Shown: positions 11,171 through 23,100 of the stretch, in pieces
Numbering within the stretch: position 1 is the stretch's first letter
Layout: every line of letters starts with the position of its first letter
Source: Plakobranchus ocellatus
Taxonomy: Eukaryota > Mollusca > Gastropoda > Plakobranchidae
Reading direction: 5' to 3'
Assembly: GCA_019648995.1 (NCBI GenBank)
Contig: BLXT01002992.1
Span: 388,158 to 415,543, forward strand
DNA length: 27,386 nt
Notes under the pieces: model-generated
What the model saw: only the letters and a program-made list of their open reading frames with translations
Told to the model about the DNA's origin: nothing
The model's database searches: none
Position numbers and translations under genes: made by a program

Positions 11171-14100
11171 TACTCTCTCCCTCTTTCTTTCTCCCCCATG
11201 TTTTATTTCTGCTTTGGGATGTAGCTTTTGAACAAACAACAGCCCATATGAATGTAGTTCTATCCTGTACCATCTTTCCAACTTTTGCTACTTCTATCCC
11301 AAGATGTTCTGCTATGTCCTGACTTTATCTTCTCTGTGGGCAAACCTCTCTTTTTTCTCCTAGGTACCATACAAACATTCGACAATGATTTTCTCAATGC
11401 TGTCATGCCTCTTCATATATCCAAAGTATTTTGTCTTCCTTGTTTTTATATTTTGTAGGAGATAGTTGAGGCTAATCTTTAAATTCTTAAACTATAGATT
11501 TGCTTTTGTTGTTTGTTTTTTTATCCATAGGCACCTTTCTATAGCTCTTGATTTCAAATGAATTGATGTATTTTTTCAGTGATCTTTATATGTACTTGTT
11601 GCAAAAGTGTTTGATCATCTTTTTTTTAAATTCATTCAGCTGTGACCGAGAGCAGGACTGTGTCACATCTTAGCTCTGCCTATTTCCAGGCTGTTCAAAT
11701 TTTTCTTGTTTGGATCTTCCTTCATGACTCTTCTTCATGATATTTTCAGCATATATTTTGAACAAATATGGTTATCATATGCTGCCCTGTCTCACTCCTA
11801 TATAAACATCAAACCATTTCTTTCAATTCTTTATCTACTCTCACTGCTCGTCGTTGATTCTCATATGGAATTTCAATCATTGGGAAGTTAATTTCTTTCA
11901 TTCTTTTCCTTATAGCACTATGATATGCACAGACAAAGGTTTTAGAGTTCATTACAAAGCTTGCATGGAAGTCAATGTTGTACTCACTACATTTTTCTTT
12001 GATAATTCTCATACTTAAGATACAGGCTCTGAATAAGCATACTAGTTGTATTTAAAAAAAAAATATTATGCATGTGGATTGTCACCAAAAAATGAGGCAT
12101 TTTACTGTAGGCATGAGAGTAATAAATATGTGTACAGTTGTCACAATTCTCAATTTTTTTTATGACCAATTTTTTTCTCATAACGCCTGTAGGAGTCTTG
12201 CAGAGTTTGATACTGCTTAAAATCTATGGATGATGGGAACATCAGAAACACAAAGACATTTTTCCATGGCGATTTTTTTTTCCAGACATCTCATTTTGTG
12301 GTGTAAGCACACAATTGACTCTAGACCAGTCCTATGAGTCAGATGATGGAAAGATTTTTAGAGAAATAAGTTTGTGGGACTGTACACTACTAAGGAAAAA
12401 AAAAGATTACAGAACTAAATGGCCTCTGTATGGAAAACAGTAACTCCAAACTTTCCCCCCATCAAAAGCTTGAAAAAAAAAAGGTAATTGCTTTGTGGTT
12501 TAGAAAAAAACAACAAAAAAACTCATGCATGTATAACTTCTGATGCAATTCACCGTTTGCAACACAAAATATAAGCAGATTTTGACAGATATCCAAGGTC
12601 ACTTTGATAAATCTCAGGTGCTGATAATAATCTCAGCTCAGCCTTGACCTCGTTTGATTCAATATTTATTGTAAAATTCAGTTAGAATAAACATCTTTAA
12701 TAAAAGTTAAGTCTTTATAATATTCAGTTCTTAACTGGTGACTTCATTCTGACTGGTCATTCTGACAGGCTTTGCAACGTTATAATAATCCTTGCTTTAG
12801 AAGGCTTTATGTCAAGTTAATCAAGCTAGAAAAATTGGAATGGTTCCAAGCTTGTGTTGATAAAGGAATCAGTTATATGCAAACAAGGCTATATTAAAAA
12901 CAGATAACATGAGAATTGTAAAAAAGGGTGAAAATGTCCCAGCAGCAAGGTCACACAGATTTCTGGCAATGATAAGGTTTGAAAAATGTGATGAATTTAA
13001 AACTGGTAATTTTTTTTTCATTGCCTGGAAATTAAGATATACTTCACAGGATCTATTCAGTAAAGTTTGTAGATCTAGGTAAAAATGTCAGGAAAACTTC
13101 TGCATGGGACTGAGTCTGGTGGACTGAGCTAGAGAAGGTGTTCAAAATAAATTTAAAGATAAGATAATTTTTGTTAAAAGTTCATTGTGACCAGTCCACA
13201 CTTTTCGCTTATCTTGGAAAAGATAATAAGTGAAGCACTTTAGCTTAGATTAACTGCAAACACATAGAATAAGGTTATAATATACCTGCAAACAGACAAG
13301 CAGATATTAAGAACAACTTTTGAATATCTGGCCTATACATTGAGAACCACAGTCTGCAAAATTGATGATAAGATTGGTCTTTTTCTCTTGTTGAGATGTG
13401 ATGGCATAAAACATTAATTAAAATACTACAAGAGATCTAAGTCTTATAACTTTTGCAAACTAAAATAGAGTTGTAGAGACTGCAGGGAGGCATTGTGGTG
13501 TGATGGCTAGAGAGTTTGCTCTGAAACCTACAGATAACTTTCTGTGGTGAGTTTGAGCCTGCCCTCCAGCCCTTGATCCAGTGAGGGCCAAATGCCAGAT
13601 ATCATGTAGGGACTGTAGCCAAGCATTGCCTTTGCCACTGATATTTTTTATTTCCTGTTTTAGGTAGACAGTTTAGTATTAAAAAAGTAAAGTTTTCTTC
13701 TTTCTCTTAATATTCAAATAAGAATAGTATGATTGTGCAGTGACTGATCAAAATGAGATGGTTTGTGACATAAACAGTCTTGGCGAAAAGGTTTAATATG
13801 TAGAATCGCAATATTGGTTTGGCATCGGTCAGCTGCAAAAGTCAACACTGTTTTTTGCTGTAGAATAAATAAAGTAAAAGGAGTGTGTAAGCAGCATGAG
13901 AGGAAGATTCTTATTTGTGAAAAATTTTTTTTTGTTGATATTATTGGTGTTGAAGCAGGAAAATGAGGAACATTTTGGCAAATTGGTGTGTCTCTTCTAA
14001 AGTATTAGTGCATCATGAAGTACTCCCAACATTCCCATAGATATCCCTTGATATCAAACACTGCTGAATCAATATTTTGATACTCTCATAATAAAATTTC

Positions 14101-17100
14101 AGGTTCCTTAGTGAAATGAACACCACGATTTGTCCTTGATATTGACAATCTGTGTTCAAATCTTATTATCCTAGAAGAATGGGTGTATTTGCATTCAATA
14201 TAGTACCCCTTCACCTCCCCTTATAACTATCAAACCATATATATCTCAACGTTGCCAACCTGGTCTAAAAAATGTCAGCTGTTTTAAGTCTCAATTTAGA
14301 ATGGAAAAAAGACGAAAAATTTGCCTCTATTGCTTCTTCAAAAACATACTTTATTTTGTGAAAACACTTTATATTATAGATGTATAGAAGCCTCACAAAG
14401 TTACTTAGTTTGAATTAAAATTCTAAATTTGAAGATGTATGAAATTACCCTAGCTTTTTGAGCAGTAAATCTAAAGAATGCCTACAGAGATTTCTGTATA
14501 TATATAAAGAAATGAATCATTTTTACTCTCATAGTTTAGGGATCGTCTATGGATAATTTGTGTCATGGCAGTACATGAAATATGTATATATATATATATA
14601 TATAAACTCATTTGGGACCAATACTGATATATTAGCGCTAGTTTTCTCCCCCATCGGGATGAATGCCGATATGTCAGCACTGTCAGGTCTCTCTATTCTT
14701 GTTTCTTGGGCATGAATTGCATTGGCATCCAATGAAAGATCCGTCTTGAAAGAGTTAAAATGTATTTCAAAAGTTTCATTTACTAAAGTAAACCTTAGCT
14801 TGCTTGATGTGTTTCACTCCACAGGTGGACATGGTGTTTGTATCCTGGGTCCTGGAGCCTGAGATGATCACTGCAGTGCGAGATGCTCTCGGTGACGCCA
14901 AGGATAAAGTCATGGTGGTTGCAAAGATAGAGAGCTACAGTGGGGTTAAGAGGTATGTCTTTATTCTCTTGTCTTTTTTTGTGTGATTTCAGCTATCAAG
15001 GTCAAAGAGTTAAGGTGTTGATTTTGATGGTAGCCAGCATTTTCTGGTTTTTATTATATTTTTTTTTTCTGTTGAATATAATGTATTATTTAAATTAATG
15101 TAATGTCATGTTAAAAATTTGGCCTTGCTTGCAAAAGATGAATGCATTAATTAATTTATTTTTAGGCATTTTTTGACTTGGAGAAGAAAATCTGCATGAT
15201 GAAAATGATTTAGTTATGCCAATTGTGATTTTTACTATGACATCTGTAATATGCTTGCAAAACTAATATAAAAATTAAAAAAAAAAAAATTTCAAAAAGT
15301 AGATAAATATCATTACAAGGCAAGTTTTGTTTTATTTTGCTTCACTGCAAATCCTTAGCTCTAAAGAAAAACCATTGTCTTGCCTCAGAATCGATGACAT
15401 CCTGAAGGTAGCAGATGGCATCTTGATTGCGAGAGGAGACCTCGGTAATGACATTCCACCTGAGAAAGTTTTCCTGGCACAGAAGATGATCATAGGCCGA
15501 GCAAATCTGGCTGGTGTACCAGTCATCTGTGCTGCTCAGGTACAACATAATATTGAAAAAATAATTTTGTTTGAACTAATCATTGTCGCTTTTTGAAAAT
15601 TCATTGCCAATAGACTTCTAGAGACCAATCCTTATAGAGTTGGATGTTGCATATCATAATGCATGGTTTATTAAACAAAAAAAAAAAAATTGTGTTCAAT
15701 CACATAGTCCAATATAACTGAAGTGAATGATCCTATTTTTATAAACTTTTTATCACTGCAGAACTCACGGAATAGAGTCTTAGGATATGTTATAAATTTA
15801 CAGATCTGCCTACCCTCAACCCAGTTTTGGGGAAGCAATTGGTTAAAAATATTTTTTTTTTTTGACAAAAGTTGGGGGGGGGGCTTGGATGTTAATAAAA
15901 ATTAAGGTAAGAATAGTTACTGAGGTAATTTATTTCCATTCTGGTTGCATTTCTGATGCATAATACATATGTCCACAGCTATTCACATAAGATAACTTAT
16001 TACAAGTAGCTATGTACAAGTTGTTACATTTTTTTGCTAAATGGTCTTTAAGGCTTAGTGTATAAGCACATCTAGCCTTAGCAAGTCAGCCTGCAGAAAA
16101 CTGCTGCATACAACATGGTATTCCTGTGCTTGCCATATTCAATTTTTGTATTTGAAGTGCTCTCAATGTTGCTGTTGATAGGCTGGACATGAAGATTGTT
16201 TTTTTCTCACCATGCTGAAGATATGTTCAACATCTGCATTGTAATGAGGCAGGCAACATAGACCTTTCATTAATTTAGACAGGCAAGGGTATTTGGGCCT
16301 TCCATCTTCCAACTTCAGTTGGCTTATCAAGTGCCACTGCCTATCCACTCTCTCTGTCTGTAAAACGTTCGGTGCAAAAGATTCAATTTGAAACCTGTCA
16401 AAAGTCGTTAAAACAAAGTTCAGAATACTTGGCACATTCATATGATTGAAATAATTGAACAAACTCTATTATGACAGCGGACATGGAAATACTTGGAGAA
16501 ATAGTTTCCTAAAAGGCAATGAAAGAAAGGAGGGGGCTGGAAGGATTTTAGAAAAGTGCGTATTAAAGAATAAAGACCAGCGATAGCTACCTATGGTTAT
16601 ATAATCTGTACATAAATTCCCAGCATTCACCTGCTATCACACACTTTACAAATCTATTGTGCTTAATGCCTTGCTGTAAAAAAAATTTGGCAAAAATTAG
16701 TTCATTTCTGTTGCTCTTATTCTGCAGATCCTAAGAAAAAACAATCAAATATTTAACAAGGCATCGATTACAGTTCCACTATAATTATATCACTTACTTT
16801 GCAAATTCAACATTTACATAACCCTTTTCATATTGCTTTAGGAGACAGGGAAACTTATCTAGCAAAGCATTTTACAGTTCTGCCAGTTTTCAATATCTAG
16901 AACTTGAAGATTATGAAGAACTTTGCCCTTCAGGGGAAACTTCTCTAGGATGTAACTCATGGCCTCTTGAGAAAAATGCTCTCACATCTGGTAGCATAAT
17001 CACAAAAAGAAAACATATGACCAAATGTACATTGCCCAACTCAGACGACTTTGTATTTACCTGAAAAAGACAAAGTACAGGAAATTGAACTGATAAGGAA

Positions 17101-20100
17101 ACCAAAATACCATTATTATCCAACGAAAAGAAAAGAAAAAAAAAATGTGTATATATGTATATTCTCAGGGAGTCTCTGAGATGCTGTAAGTGTTGAATAC
17201 TCCTAGGCAAAGTATGCCTTAGAGACTTCCTCTGTTCCAGCAAACAGATGACACAGTTGCTCAAAGAGAGCCATTGTGTTAGGCCATGTTTAAGTATGGC
17301 ATGTAAATTTGTGCCAGCCTCTGCCTGAAAATGGTGGAAGTCTCTCTTTTCCTTGAACTCTGGTCCAGGTAGAAGTAAATGTCCACCTGCATTGATAAGG
17401 GGGGAAAAATGCTTAACCTTAACAAAAAATAGCAATCATGATTGGAAAATTATGTTAGAAAATGTAATGCAATATAAAGGATAGCTTTTTCAAACTAGAA
17501 AAAAGGCATTTCATGACCTAGCTTGAACTGTTTTGATCAATAAATACAAATAGGCCTAACTATTCAATAACTCTCAAAATCAAATTGATGGTTCTATTCT
17601 TTTACTGTATCATGAGATCAACATAACTAGAAAGAAACTATTTTCATACCGCAAAAGACAGAGGCATGTACCAACAAAGATATACATAAAAATGCCTGTT
17701 TCTTCAAATCCATGGGAGACATGTAAATATATTGATGAACTTGCATCTAAAAAGGCAAAAATTGGAAAGAGGTGAAGTTTAGAAAGAATGTACTGCATTT
17801 TTATGTCCTATTTCCAAAATCTCCGCAATGACTGTGCTCCTTCTTGGCTGCAATATGCAACAGATGGCAGGGACAGCCATTGACATAAACCACCTCATTT
17901 TTTTCTCACAATGTGATTTGATACTCCCATATGAACACCAGCATTACTGATGCATTGTCGCATGAAAAGCCAATACAGTTTTTCCAGGAAATCTTTCTTT
18001 TCTGCAATTCTCCATTCAAAATGTTGAATATATTTTCACCTTCACATGGAAAAAAATTACAGTGATATAGATAAGGATTTTTTATGGATTTCATTTTTCA
18101 AAAGTTCTAAAGAAAAAAAAAAATTCAACCCTTGTAACAAGGAAACAAACTATATGTCTATATTTTTATACACATAGCCTTCAAAATGAAACAGACAAAA
18201 AAGTTTAATATTTTTTGTCTTATTCAGTATTGTTAGCAACAGCAGTGAACAATAAAAGGCCTAGAATGCAATGAATGGTGTATAACAACTACAAAGCTTG
18301 CATCCATGTATCCGAGATTATAAAGTTTGTATTGCTCCCTTGCCTTTCTTATTGTCATTTATGAACTGTGATGCCATAAATTCAATAATAACATTCTGAG
18401 GTCATAAAATAACATTTCTTTATCTGATCTAGAGAAGACAAATTATTTGAAAGAAGTAAAAAATTGAAATCATAAGGCCTCTCTGTGGATATAGAATTTA
18501 AAATATCTATATTACATAAATTCGTTCTTACTCTACGAATACATTACACTCCTTCAAAGGGCTTGAAACCTTTTATAAATCATATACCAAGTTCACATCA
18601 TATGATTGTATTCCATAGAAAATGGAGTAGAACTTGGAAAGACTTTTGATTTTATGCATACATAGCGATATTTGAAAAATGAAGAAATCAAGGTAATTTT
18701 AGTGAACTGTTGACAGTTTATAAAATTTCCAACAATTACAAATAATTTCCTCCAAAAACAAAGATTTTTGGAAGAAAATTAGAAAATTATCACCTCCTTG
18801 GATAAAGATGGTCGAGTTTTAGTTGATCAGTTCTGTTTCAGCATTTTTTGATTTTTTAAAAAAAGCAACTTGATCTACATTTTAAAAAAAAAGAGCTTTT
18901 ATTTTACATCATTAAATTTTCATACTATAATAATATGATAGGTGGCTTAGCAGTCTAGCTTTGAAAAATTTACTTTTCTTGTGTGCACATCCAAAGGTTT
19001 GCCTAGATCTCTAGATCTAGATCCAAATCGTAAGAATCTAAGAAAAATCTGATTTGCAACAAGGCTGGAAATTACCATTATATCTAGGATAGGGAAAGAT
19101 CAGGCCTCCAATTCAAAATTAGTTTCAATTTGTCTCAAATATAAAAGAAATATGCGTTTAAAAAATGTACTCACCAGTCTAGGCCCCATTACACATTGCC
19201 AGACATAAAGGCTCTGTGAAGACTTGTCCACAATGGTCATTGAACGTCTTTATGACACTAGGGTAAAGTTGACTGGCCCCATAATCATTACTGCTATCAG
19301 TGGAAATACTAAATGGATGGCTCTTCATTTTTGGAATTAGCTTGTCTGTGTGCAATGCAGATACAGTTTTAAAAAATTCTGTGTCCTTAGATCTGCCACA
19401 TTTTATACCCTGAGCAATCTTAGATCCGGAAAAAATGTTTTTTTGGAGCCCTGTTAAGTGGTCCGTTGCACTCAGTGGTATATTATGGTCATTAAAAAAA
19501 GCAGCTATTCTATCTCAGTTTTGGTAAGAGCATCTAGATCTACATGAGCAGTAGATAGTTTTTAAAAATGAAGTGACATATTTTGACGACACAGTGTCTG
19601 TAGCCTTATCCTGGTGTTTCTTTCCCTAAATATGTCTTTCCATATCATATTTTCCCCCAGATTTTACTGAAAAATCAGCATCACAAATGTCACACTTGGC
19701 AATATTCCTGGTGAAACTTACAGTCTGTCTTAGTCCTCTTCACAGCTGCCATAGTTTTTATTATTGTTTTTTTTTTTTTTAATTTTATCTTTCTGGATCT
19801 AGATGTAATATGAGATTCTGGATAGCTTACAAGAGACAGAGATGATCACTACAAATTTGTATAGTAAAATATATATTTAAACCTATTTGATCTAATGTAA
19901 ATCCAGTTTTATAAGCTAGAACAATCAATAAGTGGCAAATAGATCTATATTGATTTGAATTTTTATTGTATAAATCTAGATTTTGATCTAGGTCTAACTG
20001 TTGATCTACAATGTGGCTGCAAAACTATATTTTAGCCTAATCTTGCACAAAAGCTAATCGTGAACTAGAAGATTCTAATTCTAGTCAAAAACATAACTGA

Positions 20101-23100
20101 GATCAGATCTAAAATCCAGATTTAAATAAGGTGCGTAACTAAGGAAAAAATTAAGTTGGCTCCTTTGGCTACATGTAACAAAATCTGGTGGAGACGAATT
20201 AAAACATCCAGAGGTCCATGCACTTAGATAAGGTATGACAAAGTGAACAAATTTTTTAAAGGTTAAAGCCAAATTTTGTAGATGTTGCCAACACAATCAC
20301 CGATCATAAACGGCTGATTGGCCACATTGGTCAAAACACACTGATTGACGCCTTTAAAAACGCAATGACCAATCAATGGACACTTTTCAACGCAAACGTA
20401 TGATAATGATTGCGTAGCAGTTTACATGAAAGAGGAGAACTAGCAGTGACAAAAGTGACAAAAATTCTGGATGCATTCATTTTGTGGGATGTTTTATCCT
20501 GTAAGCGGCGTTGCAGGACAAATTTTAAAAAGCATGATTTTCCTGCCAGATGCGGGAGGGTGGGTAGTCTGGATTTAAAACACGCCAGATGTATCATATG
20601 ACTCATTTTGCTTGAATTCAAGACGTACACAACCATGATGTAAGTTTCAACTGCTGCGCATTTTTTTCAAATCTTTTTCATTGTAGAAATATTAATATGA
20701 ACTTAACTGCATGATGGAAAAATATTGAATGGAAAAGTAATGAAGTTCCCTGCTTATGTCAGTGATTTATGTATATGTGAAAAGGATAGTATAATGATGG
20801 AAAGTAACACTAAAGTATTTTGTAAAGCGGCCCTGAGTTGAAAGCAACTGATGACTGATGTCATTGTGACCCCACAGATGTTGGAGAGCATGGTTAGCAA
20901 TGCCAGGCCTACCCGAGCCGAGGCCAGTGATGTTGCCAATGCTATTCTGGATGGGGCAGACTGTGTGATGTTGTCCAGGGAGACTGCCCTTGGGAGAGAT
21001 CCTGCCAGAGTTGTTCACACTTTGGCCCAGGTAAATGATTCCTTCTTGCTTGCAAAGCAGGCCAAAGTCTGTAAAATGCAATGCTAAATCTTGCTTGACT
21101 TTAAGTTAAATGAACACTCTGATTTAAGTTAAAATAATTTTTCCTTATTTTCATATCTTTTTAAATGGCAACATTGAATATATTTCAATGTTGAATGTCA
21201 CCACTATTGGGAGAACGTTATTAATGACTCATGCAGCCCTAGGACATGTCAATTTGCATAAAAGCAATATATTAATTCAATCCTATTGGCAAAATTGAAA
21301 GGAAAGAGTCAAACAAGAAGAACTTTTTCAAAAAATTTGATCAGATAGGCAGCACGAAAAGGCCTGAAGTTATTGGTATGGAAAAAGGTGTGCCAAATAC
21401 CATTGGGTTTAGCATTATTTGACCCAATTTTTAACCTATGTGTATAATAGGGAACATACATGCAGGAAGGATTCTAATTTTGTGATTGTCTGCAGCTGCT
21501 CATTCAGACTATTAGGCAATATTGATTTAATAAGACCTTTATAAACATTCACAGTAAGTTCATTGTCTTAGAAAAATGGCAGCTTTATATACTATGTCTG
21601 CAAATATTTCTTTGTTTTAAGGCATGGAATAAGAACCTCCTCTTACCATCTGGTTTGAAATGTTAAATGTAAGCAGGTACCTCACTATTTTGTGTGTACG
21701 TTTTAAAGAAAATTTTGTATTATTCATGAACTGACATGCAACATAAAATGATAAAATCCACAATTTCTAATGATTGGCCTACAATCTGAAACTCTATGAT
21801 TCCTACCTCTGTGACAGATTTGTCAGGAAGCTGAGAATGCTCTATACCATGACCGTACATTCCGAGACCTGCGCTTGTGTACTGCCCTTCCAACAGACAG
21901 GGCTCACGCTACAGCTATCTCCGCTGTGGAAGCTGCTATCCGTGGATCTGCCTCAGCTATCATCGTTGTCACTAATTCTGGAAGGTATACAGTTGCATAT
22001 GTTTGTATCATTTGGATTTTGTTCAGGATCGGACATCCCATGATTTTTATGATTTGTGTAGAGTCACCAGTGAGTTGTGAAATCTTTATTGGCTGACTTT
22101 GTTAGAACTTAGGAGTTAAAGATTTCACATCATTGTTTTATATGGAATAAGATGAAAGACAAACAAAAGAGTTGACTCATCGAATGTGAAATTTTGACTG
22201 GCAATTTGTAGAATACAGGTTGAATATTAACAGAAGTTGTAGATGTTAATTTACTATACCCATGCTAAACAATTGCTTGATGAAGTTTATTCATTACTAT
22301 GTTTTTTCTATCAAAAGATTGTCATTTTCAAATTAAAAAAAAAACCACCAAAAAGTTACTGTATGAACCGCAAATTGTGAATGTTCTTTTTTTTTTTTTG
22401 TTGACTATGTGAAGAACCATAAAGCCCAGATCTAGATCTGAGAGAGAAGTGGTTTAGTTTTATATGTTCCATCTAAAATGTCCACTTTGGCAAAAAACTA
22501 CATTTCTGAAAAGAAAATGATAAATTTCTAAGATTTTGTTCAATTTGTTAGGAAGCATATAATGTTTGGGAGATGTAAAAATGGATGCTATCTTATCATA
22601 TTGCCCACAAGTCCAAGTAAAAACCCTCATTTGCTGCTAAGCAAAAAATTTAAAATTACACGTTAAAGAGTATGAGAGGTTTTTTTTCTTTCTTATCTTC
22701 AGATCAGCACGGTTGATAGCTCGCTACCGTCCCCACTGTGTGATCATTGCCATCACCAAGTCTCAGTACACTGCCCGTCATCTCAATCTACACCGTGGTG
22801 TTTTCACCGTCTTACACACAGGTGAGCTCAAATGCATGAATAAATCAGATTATTGTTTGGGATCTCAATTTCACTGTGAAACTTGCTCCATCTTACACAA
22901 AATGCTCTCAAACACATGATAAACTCCCAGGTCTTTGCTTGCTATTCAATCTATGCTTTGAGGTTTAGCTCAAGCATCAAAAACTCTTAGAGCTATATTA
23001 TGATTTGTTGAAGCAAACAGTGGATTTTTTCGCAAAATATACACAGGTTAGTCAAAAAATGAGGTTACAGGTTACAGAGTGCCAAGAATGTAATAAGATA

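Larger units (their letters stand above)
10269..14824 (+). other. Intron 5 of PK-like gene
   Basis: 4556 nt, donor GTAGGT, acceptor CTCCACAG. It contains a minisatellite, a (TC)/(TCTG) microsatellite attached to a minus-strand LINE remnant, a tRNA-like SINE unit, a (TA)n run and a short 42-bp-spaced duplicated motif. 12060-13480 and 13670-14570 show nothing further that I can support. Confidence 0.8.
15540..20877 (+). other. Intron 7 of PK-like gene
   Basis: 5338 nt, donor GTACAA, acceptor CCCACAG, the longest intron. It is largely occupied by a minus-strand hAT remnant (about 16160-19752). 15540-16160 has a poly-G run near 15876 and no gene. 19760-20870 has TAGATC bursts and a CCAAT-rich patch but no gene I can support. 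Confidence 0.85.

Noticed and set aside
14996..15004. Intronic TCAAGGTCA as a regulatory site
   Set aside because: A lone copy is expected by chance in a window this long; unlike 613-644 it has no neighbours.
15332..15548. Antisense open frames over exon 7
   Set aside because: They mirror the PK-like exon on the other strand and show no motif of their own.
16911..17435. 174-codon open frame on the minus strand as an independent gene
   Set aside because: Its recognisable part is one block of the decayed hAT transposase; flanking blocks of the same protein lie in other frames.
20767..21081. 104-codon antisense open frame over exon 8
   Set aside because: Shadow of a codon-biased coding exon; the sense strand is unmistakable PK.
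21031..22702. Second mutually exclusive 167-nt exon as in vertebrate PKM
   Set aside because: No further stretch in introns 8 or 9 reads like the C-domain segment with AG and GT borders.
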